Shown piece after piece: positions 51,248 to 59,280 of a DNA stretch of 64,000 bases. The stretch is from positions 186,001 to 250,000 of the forward strand of contig NZ_BNAR01000004.1 in assembly GCF_014653695.1 (NCBI RefSeq), read 5' to 3'. Position 1 is the first letter of the stretch. Each line of letters opens with the position of its first letter. This stretch comes from Lentzea cavernae. Its GTDB lineage: Bacteria > Actinomycetota > Actinomycetes > Mycobacteriales > Pseudonocardiaceae. The notes under the pieces were generated by a model that had not been told where the DNA came from, ran no database searches, and saw only the letters and a program-made list of their open reading frames with translations. A program made the position numbers and the translations under genes.

Positions 51248-54200
51248 TCAGGTGAGGATGACGATTCCGGTGCCGAACCCGAGGCCGACCAGACCGCCGT
51301 AGAAACCGACCGTGCCGGCTCCAGCCAGACATCCGGCGGGCGCGGTCGCAACACACCCGATGGCACCGCCGATGGTGGCCCCGACAGCGATGGAGTCCGC
51401 GATCGTGCCCAGGTCGGACTTGAGGGTGTCCATGCTGTAAGCACCCGTCGGGTCGCTGCGGTTGATCGGGTCAGACTTGCTGTAGGCGTAAAGGTTGCGT
51501 TCCTGACGGGTCGGGTCCGGCGCGGTGAAGCGGCCCCACGAGGAGTTGTAGTACCGGTAGCCGAACAACGTCAGTCCGCCCTTGAGCGTGTAGCCACCGA
51601 CGTACCGGAACGGGTTCGTGCCCGCCGCCGCGCCCGTGCCGGCCGCACCGCCGTACGGGGCGTACGTGTACGTGGCGGCCACTGCGCCTGCGGTGTCGAG
51701 CAGGGCCAGGACGCTGCCCTGGTGGTCGGTGATCAGGTTGTAGCGGGCCGTGCCCGCCTTCTCGGTCACCAGCCTGCCGTCCGGGTCACGGGCGACGCTG
51801 ATCCGCACGTTGCCCACGTTGACCGTGCTCGTGCCCAGTGCGGTGTGCGTGAAGGTGTGCGTGGTCGAGACGCCGCCCACCTTCTCGGTGATGGTGCGCG
51901 GCTGCGTCTGGTCAATGGTGTCGTAGGAAGCGGAGAACGTCTGTGCGCCGTCGGTGACACCGCGGAGCATCTGGTTGGTCGGCGAGTACTCGTAGGACGC
52001 CGACGGGTTGGTCGCGCCGGTGATGTTGCCCGCGGGGTCGTAGCTGAGGTTCGTCGCGCCCACGGAGGTGAGCTGGTCCGCACCGTTGACGCCGTGTGCG
52101 GTGCCCGCGAGGTTGGTGATGTTGTCGGCCTTGTCCACCGCGAACGTTGTGGCGCCCGCCTTGGTCAAGTGCTGCAACGAGTCGTAGGTGTACGCCGTGG
52201 TCGTGCCGGCGACGGTCTTCGACTGCATCTTGTCGCTGTCGGCTCCACTGGTGGTGGTGAAGCTGTACGCGGCCTTGAGGAGTTCGGCGCCCGCGGTGTT
52301 CTTCACCGTCAGCCCGGTCAGCCTGTTGGAGAAGTCGTAGGTGTTGGTCTGCGTGCCCGCGCCGGGGAACGTCGTCGTGGTGCGGTTGTCGGCGTCGTCG
52401 TAGCCGAACGTCGTGGTCTGCCCGAACGGATCGGCCAGCGACTTCAGGCGGTTCGCTGCGTCGTACTCGTACGTCGCGGTGCCCGAAGGATCCGTCAACG
52501 ACTTGAGGTTGCCCGTCTTGTCGTAGTCGTAGGACACCGTCTCGGTGGACGTGCCCTGCGTTCGCACCGCCGAGGTGACCTGGCTGCCCGCGGGGCGCGG
52601 GTCATACGTGAACCGGGTCGTCACGCCGCCGTGCGAACGCGTCTCGAGGTTGCCCAGCGCGTCGTAGGAGTTCACCTGCAGAACGGTGCCATTGGTGCTC
52701 ACCGCGACAATCCGGTCGAGCTTGTCGTAGCTGTAGTCGATGCGCTTGTTGTTGCCGTCGGTCACGCTGCTGATGCGCGACAGCGAATCGTAGGTGTAGC
52801 GGGTGATCCCCAACGGCGCGGGCGGCGTCACGCTGGTGGGGTTTCCGGCCTGGTCGTAGCCGAACCTGGTCTGCTGGCCGTTGGCGTTGCGCACGGTGTC
52901 GAGGAGCGCCTTCGGGCCGGTGTAGGTGCGGATCTCCAGGTCTGCGGCCAGCGGCGTGGAGCGGACCTTGGTGAGGTTGCCGGCCGCGTCGTACTCCCTC
53001 GTCGTCTCGTTGCCCGCCGGGTCCTTGACGGACGTCGGCAGGTTCGGGTGCGCGGTGCTCGTGTAGGCGGCGATGTTGGCCGCGCCGGTGGGCAGCTTGG
53101 TGGAGATGAGGTTGTTCAGGTTGTCGTAGGTCGCGGTGGTGGAGTTCTGCAGCCCGTCGGTGGTCGTCTGGACGTCGCTGTTGGCGGTCCAGGTCTTCGA
53201 CTGCGTGTGCCCGAGCGCGTCCTTGGCCGAGATCTGCCGGTGGCTGCTGTCGAACGTGTAGACGGTCTTGTTGCCCCTCGGGTCCGTCTGCGTGGTCTCG
53301 GTGAACGGGACGGTGTAGTCGAACAGGGTGTCCACCCCGCCCGTTCGCGTCGGAGTGGTCACCTTGGTGACATCGCTGTGCGTGTAGCCGAAGCTCCACG
53401 TGCGATTGGCCTGGTCGACCAGTGACGTGATCCAGCTGCTGCCGGCGTCGCGGCCGAACTTCACGACCTTCCCGTCGCGGTCGGTCAGCTGCGTGAGCCG
53501 GCCGTCGGAGTCGAAGGAGTAGTTGCCGACGACGGTGCCGCTGGGGTCGGTGATGCGCGTGATGTTCCCGCCGCTGGACTGGAACGTCGTGACCCTGCCC
53601 TGCGAGTCGGTCAGCGAGGCCAGCGTGCCGTCGGACTGGTAGTGGTAGGTGATCGCGTTGCCGTTGCGGTCCTTGCGGTTCAGCGGCCACCCGTCGGAGT
53701 TGAACGCCCAGGTCTCACCGGTCTCGACGAACTTCGCGGTGTACGACCCGTCCGCGTTCTCCGTCATCGTCGCCCGCACGCCGTTGCTCGCGGTGCCGAA
53801 GGTGCCGTCGCCGTTGGGGGCGAACTCGACGCAACCGCCGCCGTCCACGGGCATGTGCAGGTTGGTGAACGACAGGTCCAGCGCCATGTCCCTGCCGGCG
53901 TTGATGTGCCACTTGTCGTCGTAGCCGTAAGAGTGGCGCAGGGTCAGATCGATGCCGGTGCCGCGGATCGTGAGGTCCCGGTGGTCGATCCAGAGGTTGC
54001 CGTTGGCCAGGTTCACGCCGAACTGGAGGCGATCACTGACCCGGAAGCGTTCGACCGGGTAGTCCGGCAACACCGCCCAGTCCGAGGACCGGCACGGTGA
54101 CCAGCGGCGAACCCCGGCCGTACCGGCCTGATCCGCAGCAGGCCTGGCGCGGCCCGCCGGCGGTGCCCCTCCCACCACGGTCCGGTTCGCCTCGCCGGGC

Positions 54201-54340
54201 GTCCAAGCGTGCTCGACGGCAGGTGCCGCGGCAGCCGAAGCCGTTGGCGAGACTGCAGGAACCGCAGTGGTGAGCGCGATCGCCACACTTACGGATAAAG
54301 CGCGCAGCGTGAAGCGGCGCACTGGTGAAGTGCGTGACAA
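51248..54340 (-). CDS. secreted RHS/YD-repeat protein with glycine-rich hydrophobic tip
   Basis: A 1030-residue exported protein. A signal peptide ends PTASA (about residue 36), and a DUF6531-like N-terminal region includes LTLRHSYGYDDKWHINAG. Many YD repeats follow (for example YDYDKTGNLKSL, YEYDAANRLKSL), and the RHS core ends YRYYNSSWGRFTAPDP and DPINRSDPTG. After this junction come 62 residues with no nuclease-like motif: a short amphipathic start, then a Gly/Ala-rich hydrophobic stretch with two Cys seven residues apart. YD shells usually encapsulate a toxic tip. The start is TTG 54340, with GAGGGG nine bases upstream; GTG 54322 is possible. Confidence 0.88.
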   Translation of the reverse strand: MSRTSPVRRFTLRALSVSVAIALTTAVPAVSPTASAAAAPAVEHAWTPGEANRTVVGGAPPAGRARPAADQAGTAGVRRWSPCRSSDWAVLPDYPVERFRVSDRLQFGVNLANGNLWIDHRDLTIRGTGIDLTLRHSYGYDDKWHINAGRDMALDLSFTNLHMPVDGGGCVEFAPNGDGTFGTASNGVRATMTENADGSYTAKFVETGETWAFNSDGWPLNRKDRNGNAITYHYQSDGTLASLTDSQGRVTTFQSSGGNITRITDPSGTVVGNYSFDSDGRLTQLTDRDGKVVKFGRDAGSSWITSLVDQANRTWSFGYTHSDVTKVTTPTRTGGVDTLFDYTVPFTETTQTDPRGNKTVYTFDSSHRQISAKDALGHTQSKTWTANSDVQTTTDGLQNSTTATYDNLNNLISTKLPTGAANIAAYTSTAHPNLPTSVKDPAGNETTREYDAAGNLTKVRSTPLAADLEIRTYTGPKALLDTVRNANGQQTRFGYDQAGNPTSVTPPAPLGITRYTYDSLSRISSVTDGNNKRIDYSYDKLDRIVAVSTNGTVLQVNSYDALGNLETRSHGGVTTRFTYDPRPAGSQVTSAVRTQGTSTETVSYDYDKTGNLKSLTDPSGTATYEYDAANRLKSLADPFGQTTTFGYDDADNRTTTTFPGAGTQTNTYDFSNRLTGLTVKNTAGAELLKAAYSFTTTSGADSDKMQSKTVAGTTTAYTYDSLQHLTKAGATTFAVDKADNITNLAGTAHGVNGADQLTSVGATNLSYDPAGNITGATNPSASYEYSPTNQMLRGVTDGAQTFSASYDTIDQTQPRTITEKVGGVSTTHTFTHTALGTSTVNVGNVRISVARDPDGRLVTEKAGTARYNLITDHQGSVLALLDTAGAVAATYTYAPYGGAAGTGAAAGTNPFRYVGGYTLKGGLTLFGYRYYNSSWGRFTAPDPTRQERNLYAYSKSDPINRSDPTGAYSMDTLKSDLGTIADSIAVGATIGGAIGCVATAPAGCLAGAGTVGFYGGLVGLGFGTGIVILT

Positions 54341-54374
54341 GTTCTAGTTCCCCTCAGCGAAATGCATCCCCAGA

Positions 54375-54394
54375 CAGGGACCCCCCGGTCCCTG
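54375..54394. other. perfect hairpin in the leader of the RHS gene
   Basis: CAGGGACC and GGTCCCTG form a perfect 8-bp stem with a four-C loop, 35 bases before the RHS start on its transcript. The 240-base gap 54341-54581 otherwise holds no gene. It may end the upstream esterase transcript or act as a leader structure. Confidence 0.5.
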
Positions 54395-54581
54395 CGAATC
54401 CCCATGGTTCTCAAAGCAACGCCATCCCAAACCCGTGGCCACGAACGCCACCCGATCGGCCCAGTCGAGGACCTCGTCCACAACCGCTTCGGCTCTGCGT
54501 TGCTTCGTGAGGAAGGCTTTCTATCAGTTGACACTGAAGCTATGGAGATAATCGCTGAAGTGGTGTGAGCTGGGTTCTCGA

Positions 54582-55649
54582 TCAGGCGAGCATTCGCCGA
54601 AGCGCGTCCGCGCTGGCCGACACCGCTTCCCCGAACCGGGGCCCGAGGTGGACGAACGGAAGGAACCCGTGGGGCAGGTCGGCCTCACGCACCGCCCCCA
54701 CCGCGACACCAGCCGCCCGCAGCTTCTCCGCGTACCGCTCCCCCTCGTCACGCAGGGGATCGAACCCAGCCGTGACGAGATGGGCAGGCGGGGTGTTCGC
54801 GGCGACCTCGCCGTACAGCGGCGAGACGAGCGGGTCGGTCCGGTCGATCCCGCGAGGAGCGTAGTGGTCCTGGAACCAGACGATGTCGTCGTCGCTCAGC
54901 AGGAAGCCCCGGCCGAACGCGTCCCGTGACGGGTGCCGGGCGGCGAGGTCGGTCGCGGGGTACAGCAGCCACTGTCCCGCGGGAACCGGACCGGTGCCGC
55001 GGGCGGCGGCGAGGCGGGCGGTCACCGCCGCGAGGGTGGCGCCCGCGCTGTCTCCTCCGACGACGACGCGGTCCGGATCGATGCCGAGCTCATCGGCACG
55101 CCCGACGACGTCGCCGAACGCCGCCAGGGCGTCGTCCACCGGCGCCGGGAACGGATCCTCCGGCGCCAGCCGGTAGTCCACGGACACCACCCTGTGCCCG
55201 GTGCGCTCCGCCAGGAACCGGCTCACGTGGTCGTAGCCCGCCCGGCTGCCGATGACCCAGCCGCCGCCGTGGAAGAACACCAGCGCGCCCGAGCGGGCAC
55301 CGCCCGATGCCGGCACGTACAGCGTCGCCTCCAGCGGGCCCTGTGCCCCGCGCAGGACCACATCGGACACCGCCACCGTTCGGGACGGCCGGTGTCCCGC
55401 GCGCAGCATCGGCGCGTTGCGCTCCAGCGCGGCGCGCGACAAGGCCGGTGAGCCGTCGACGACCAGCGCCGACTTGTCCGCGCCCAGTGACCGGATCAGC
55501 AGTCTGGCGTCGACGGCCAGACTCGCGCCGTCCACGACGATCTCCGGGCCGGCCATGCGCGTGCGCACCGAGTCCGGCAACCGGCCGAGCAGCGCCACCA
55601 CGGCTTCTTGGACCCGCACCTGCGGCGGCACCCGCTTCGCGTTCGGCAT
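54582..55649 (-). CDS. hormone-sensitive-lipase-type esterase
   Basis: A 355-residue alpha/beta-hydrolase of family IV. It has the oxyanion HGGG in LVFFHGGGWVIGSR, the nucleophile in GGDSAGATLA, an Asp in VTAGFDPLRDEG and the catalytic His in LPHGF. The N-terminal cap of about 110 residues has no signal peptide, so it is cytoplasmic. I chose ATG 55649 (AAAGGG five bases upstream) over GTG 55655. It is divergent from a MarR gene with a nested palindrome between, so MarR probably represses it. Confidence 0.9.
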   Translation of the reverse strand: MPNAKRVPPQVRVQEAVVALLGRLPDSVRTRMAGPEIVVDGASLAVDARLLIRSLGADKSALVVDGSPALSRAALERNAPMLRAGHRPSRTVAVSDVVLRGAQGPLEATLYVPASGGARSGALVFFHGGGWVIGSRAGYDHVSRFLAERTGHRVVSVDYRLAPEDPFPAPVDDALAAFGDVVGRADELGIDPDRVVVGGDSAGATLAAVTARLAAARGTGPVPAGQWLLYPATDLAARHPSRDAFGRGFLLSDDDIVWFQDHYAPRGIDRTDPLVSPLYGEVAANTPPAHLVTAGFDPLRDEGERYAEKLRAAGVAVGAVREADLPHGFLPFVHLGPRFGEAVSASADALRRMLA

Positions 55650-55663
55650 CCGCACCCTTTCGA

Positions 55664-55702
55664 TTACAACTTGACTGAAACTCGGTTTCAGGCAGACTGT
55701 AA
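55664..55702. promoter_or_regulatory. nested palindromic MarR operator
   Basis: TTACA-N6-CTGAAAC-N3-GTTTCAG-N6-TGTAA is symmetric about base 83 of the 55600s, with identical 6-base spacers on both sides. It fills the gap between the divergent esterase and MarR genes. A MarR dimer is expected on the inner 17-base palindrome. Confidence 0.8.
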
Positions 55703-55705
55703 CTC

Positions 55706-56203
55706 ATGGCAGAGGACAAGAGCGGCACCGGTGCGATCTCGCGCACCGGGCCTCCGATCAGCGCGGCGTTCCTGGTGATGGCGCTGGGCCGGCGGGTCAA
55801 GGACCACGTCGAGAACCGCTTGGGCGAGCACGGCATCGCCCTGCGCCACCTGTCCGCGCTGGGACACCTGCACCGCACGCCCGACGTGTCCTACAGCGAG
55901 CTCGCCCGGCGAGCGGCCGTCACGCCGCAGAGCATGCAGGACACGTTGCGCCTGCTGGAGAAAGCCGGTGCCGTCGTACGCGTGACCGAACCCGGACGCG
56001 GACGCACCGCGAAGCTGCGGGTGACCGACGAAGGCCACCGGTTGAGGCTGCTCGGCCAGGCCGTGTTCGACGCGGCCGACGCCGTGATCACCGCCGCGGT
56101 GCCGTCCGGCGGAGCCGATCTGCTCGCTCCGGCGCTGCTGGCCGCGCTGGAGCGGTTCCCGGTCGAACCGGGCTCCGCCGAATCCTCACGGGAAACCTCA
56201 TGA
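55706..56203 (+). CDS. MarR-family regulator
   Basis: A 165-residue MarR protein. Its winged helix at about 50-115 includes SYSELARRAAVTPQSMQDTL and the wing AVVRVTEPGRGRTAKL. It probably binds a phenolic or lipophilic ligand. ATG 55706 begins four bases after the palindrome, and its stop overlaps the next gene (ATGA). It likely represses itself, the SDR operon and the divergent esterase. Confidence 0.9.
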   Translation: MAEDKSGTGAISRTGPPISAAFLVMALGRRVKDHVENRLGEHGIALRHLSALGHLHRTPDVSYSELARRAAVTPQSMQDTLRLLEKAGAVVRVTEPGRGRTAKLRVTDEGHRLRLLGQAVFDAADAVITAAVPSGGADLLAPALLAALERFPVEPGSAESSRETS

Positions 56204-57045
56204 CTCGAAGCCCGCTTCAGGACAAGACCGTCGTCGTCACGGGCGCCTCCTCAGGCATCGGCGCGCAGGCCGCGAGACAACTGGCCGCGCAGGGCGCACG
56301 TGTCGTCGTGGTCGGCAGGGACCGCGGCCGGACCGAGCGACTCGCGGACGCGCTCACCTCCCCCGGCCGCCCGATCTCCCGCCACGTGGCCGATTTCGCC
56401 GACCTCGCGCAGGTTCGCCGGCTCGCCACCGCGCTGTCGACGGACCTGGAGAAGATCGACGTGCTGCTGAGCAACGCGGGAGGCGCGTTCACCGACTTCA
56501 CCCCCACGGTCGACGGCCACGAACCGAACTACCAGGTGAACGCACTGGCCCCGTTCCTGCTCCTGCGCGAACTGACGCCCGCGCTGGCCTCGGGCCGGGT
56601 CGTCGCCACGAGCTCCCGTTCGCACCGGGGAGCCGCGCTGCACCACGAACACGTGCGCGACCAACTCGACCGCATGGCCGGTCTCGGCCCGCACCAGCGT
56701 TACGCCACGGCGAAACTGGTCAGCCTGCTGGTGCACCGCGAGCACCACCGGCGCCATTCCGAAGTCGAGATCGTCGACGTCCACCCCGGTCTGGTCGCGA
56801 GCGACTTCGGACGCTACCTCGGCCGCACGGGAACGGTCCTCAAGCACGTCGCCCGCCCGTTCCTCCGCTCCCCCGACGCCGCCGCCAGGACTCTCATCGC
56901 GCTCGCCGAGTCAGCGGACTTCCCGAACCTGGCGTACTTCGTCCGCGACCGCCGAGGGGAGACCTCAACCCTGGTGGACGATCCGGAGCTGGCGTCGGCG
57001 GTGTACGAGGACGCCTGCCGCCGCCTCGAACCGGTCCACCGATGA
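56200..57045 (+). CDS. short-chain dehydrogenase/reductase
   Basis: A 281-residue SDR: cofactor loop VVVTGASSGIGAQAA, an LSNAGGAF segment, the catalytic Ser region ATSSRSH and YATAKL as YxxxK. It is most like the protochlorophyllide-reductase/retinol-dehydrogenase-like group. It is coupled by ATGA overlaps to MarR upstream and a second SDR downstream. Substrate unknown. Confidence 0.88.
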   Translation: MTRSPLQDKTVVVTGASSGIGAQAARQLAAQGARVVVVGRDRGRTERLADALTSPGRPISRHVADFADLAQVRRLATALSTDLEKIDVLLSNAGGAFTDFTPTVDGHEPNYQVNALAPFLLLRELTPALASGRVVATSSRSHRGAALHHEHVRDQLDRMAGLGPHQRYATAKLVSLLVHREHHRRHSEVEIVDVHPGLVASDFGRYLGRTGTVLKHVARPFLRSPDAAARTLIALAESADFPNLAYFVRDRRGETSTLVDDPELASAVYEDACRRLEPVHR

Positions 57046-57908
57046 CCAAGCGCGCAGTGGTGACGGCCGGGACCGGCGGCATCGGTCTGGAGACCGCGGC
57101 AGGCCTCGCCGCGGCCGGGTACGAGGTGACCGTCGTGGGACGCGATCCGGAACGCGGACAGGCCGCCGTGGCCCGCATCGGTCCGCCGACCCGCTTCCTC
57201 GCCGCCGACCTCATGTCCTTGCGGGCCGTGCGAGCGCTGGCCGAGCACGTGGCCGCCCAGGGCGAGCTGAGCGTGCTGGTCAACAACGTCGGCGCGATGT
57301 TCGACGACCGCCGCGTCAACCCCGAGGGCGTCGAGGCGACCTTCGCACTCAACCACCTGTCCCCGTACCTGCTCACCCAACTGCTCCTGCCGAGCCTCCG
57401 AGCGGGCGCACCCAGCCGCGTCGTGAACGTCACCTCCGGCTCCGTGCGCATCGGTGCTCGCCGCTTCGACGCGGCCGAAACGCCGGGCGGCTACTACGGG
57501 CTGCACGCCTACGGCCGCGCGAAGCTCGCGAACCTCGTGCACACCCTCGACCTGGCGGAGCGGCTGCGGGACACCGGCATCTCCGTCTTCGCCGCCGACC
57601 CCGGAGGCGCCGTCACCGACATGACGACCGGCACCATGCGCTCCTCACAGGTCGTCGCGCCGTGGCTGCGACCGTTCTGGCCACTCGTGCTGCAGGCGTT
57701 CCGCCGCACGACCGGCGGCACCCCACCGCAAGCTGCGCGGTCGTCGATCATCGCGGCCACCGACCCGTCCCTCGAAGGACGAACAGGCCTCGTCATCGGC
57801 CGGGACGGCCTGCCCGTCAGCCCCCTGCGAGGCATGACCGCACCCAACCTGGTTGGCGCTGTCCAGCGCCTGAGCGAACAACTCGCCCCACTGGAAGGCA
57901 ACGAATGA
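57042..57908 (+). CDS. short-chain dehydrogenase/reductase
   Basis: A 288-residue SDR with AVVTAGTGGIGLETA (the first Gly of the usual TGxxxGIG is Ala), LVNNVGAMFDD, VNVTSGSVRIGA with catalytic Ser and YGRAKLAN as YxxxK. It is similar in layout to the preceding SDR. Both start and stop overlap neighbouring genes (ATGA). The neighbouring paralogue suggests a two-step conversion or different stereospecificity. Confidence 0.88.
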   Translation: MTKRAVVTAGTGGIGLETAAGLAAAGYEVTVVGRDPERGQAAVARIGPPTRFLAADLMSLRAVRALAEHVAAQGELSVLVNNVGAMFDDRRVNPEGVEATFALNHLSPYLLTQLLLPSLRAGAPSRVVNVTSGSVRIGARRFDAAETPGGYYGLHAYGRAKLANLVHTLDLAERLRDTGISVFAADPGGAVTDMTTGTMRSSQVVAPWLRPFWPLVLQAFRRTTGGTPPQAARSSIIAATDPSLEGRTGLVIGRDGLPVSPLRGMTAPNLVGAVQRLSEQLAPLEGNE

Positions 57909-58585
57909 CGCGCGTTTTCGTGGTCGGCGCCAACGGACGGCTCGGCCGCACGGTGGTCACCCGCGCCCTCGCCGAGGGGCACGAGGTCACCGCCTTCGTC
58001 CGCAACGCGGGCACGCTTCCCGACCACCCCGCCTTGACGATCACCTCGGGCAGCGTCACCGAACAACCCGACGCAGTCCGCAGAGCCGTGCGAGGCCACG
58101 ACGCGATCTTGAGCGCCCTGGGCAACCCGTTGTGGTTGAAGGGAATGCGCGGCCCGGCCATCCTCGCCGACGCGATGACGAACCTGGTCACCGCCGCACA
58201 GGCGTCCGGTGTCGCCCGACTGGTCCTCCCCGTCGCGTGGGGAACCGGCCTCAGCCGCACCGCCGCCTCACCGCTGGTGCGCGTCATCGCCGCAACCCTG
58301 ATCCGCCGCGACTTCCGCGATTTCGACGCCGCCGAACGCGTGGTCGCCGAGTCGGATCTCAAGTGGACGATCGCGTACTTCGGCGCTCTGACGGACGCAG
58401 CGCCGACCTCGAGGTGGTCGGCGTCGACTCTGATCCGCACGCCGAAGCCTCTCGCGATCGCACGCGCCGACGTCGCCGAGTTCCTCGTCTCCTCCCTCGA
58501 AGACGAGTCGGTTGCGGCACAACGCGTCGTCCTCAGCGGGGCCGGCCAGCAGTTGTCGACTCCGACGATTCTCAGAGAACCCTGA
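57905..58585 (+). CDS. NmrA-like NAD(P)-binding protein
   Basis: A 226-residue atypical SDR starting VFVVGANGRLGRTVV, with ILSALGNP, no clear YxxxK and a late IARADVAEFLV segment. NmrA-like proteins often sense or reduce with NAD(P)H. Start and stop overlap as in the rest of the operon, and it is the last gene. Function unknown. Confidence 0.85.
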   Translation: MTRVFVVGANGRLGRTVVTRALAEGHEVTAFVRNAGTLPDHPALTITSGSVTEQPDAVRRAVRGHDAILSALGNPLWLKGMRGPAILADAMTNLVTAAQASGVARLVLPVAWGTGLSRTAASPLVRVIAATLIRRDFRDFDAAERVVAESDLKWTIAYFGALTDAAPTSRWSASTLIRTPKPLAIARADVAEFLVSSLEDESVAAQRVVLSGAGQQLSTPTILREP

Positions 58586-58641
58586 TGTCCGACCGATATC
58601 GTTACCCGAAACGTACTCACGCCCACCTCAGGAGGGTTTCG

Positions 58642-59127
58642 GTGAGAGTGATGTCACGGATTGTCAGAGCGGCGCTCGTCCTGGCCTCGACACTCCTGCT
58701 GTCCCTGTTCGGCACTTCCGCCGTCGCGTCGGCCCACACGGCATCGAACACCCGGACGTGGCACCTGGAGCAGTTCGACAGGACCAGCCGGATGTGCGTT
58801 CACCACGGCCCTGACGGGAGAACACACGCCTCCTACTTCATCTTCGTGGTGAGCGGGAAGTGGACCACCGACCTCAAGTTCGGGATGCGCGACCTGCCTC
58901 CCGGCTGGACCGCCACCGAGCACCACCTCCCGCCCGGCTCCAACTTCCACTCCCCTGACGGCGGGATCACCGTCAACGGGTTCGTCGGCGTGCAAGGACC
59001 CGCGTCGGTGCCGATGACCACCTACCACGCGCACATCTGGGTGTCGGACGGATCGGTGACCGAAACGCTCCCCACCGACATCGTCGTCACCACCGAGTCC
59101 TGGGTGGACTGCATGGGCCGGGAGTGA
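58642..59127 (+). CDS. small secreted protein, DUF5980-like
   Basis: A 161-residue exported protein. A signal peptide of about 32 residues (LVLASTLLLSLFGTSAVASA) precedes a beta-rich domain with MCVHHGP, SYFIFVVSGKWTTDLKFGMR and a GITVNGFVGVQGPA segment. Two Cys (near the start and end of the mature chain) may form a disulfide. It resembles DUF5980 as far as I can recall; this is not certain. The start is GTG 58642 with AGGAGGG five bases upstream. No neighbour explains its function. Confidence 0.65.
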   Translation: MRVMSRIVRAALVLASTLLLSLFGTSAVASAHTASNTRTWHLEQFDRTSRMCVHHGPDGRTHASYFIFVVSGKWTTDLKFGMRDLPPGWTATEHHLPPGSNFHSPDGGITVNGFVGVQGPASVPMTTYHAHIWVSDGSVTETLPTDIVVTTESWVDCMGRE

Positions 59128-59280
59128 GTTCCCGAGTTCCGCCGAAGCGTACAGGCGACAGAACCCGCTGCGCCGCAACGACAACAAGAACCGGCCGAAA
59201 GTACTACGTCGTCTTGGACAGCACGGTGAGCGGACTGGTCCGATGAGCGGTGTCCGACTCCCTGCCGCGAAAGGACTGCC

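Noticed and set aside
51052..51444. 130-codon version of the small membrane gene
   Set aside because: Its first 74 codons lie over the RHS tip-coding region in another frame and are Ser/Pro/Arg-rich shadow. GTG 51222 has a proper ribosome site.
51248..54340. Repetitive mobile or phage-tail element
   Set aside because: The repeats are protein-level YD repeats in a chromosomal RHS gene with a signal peptide. No integrase, transposase or flanking repeats are seen.
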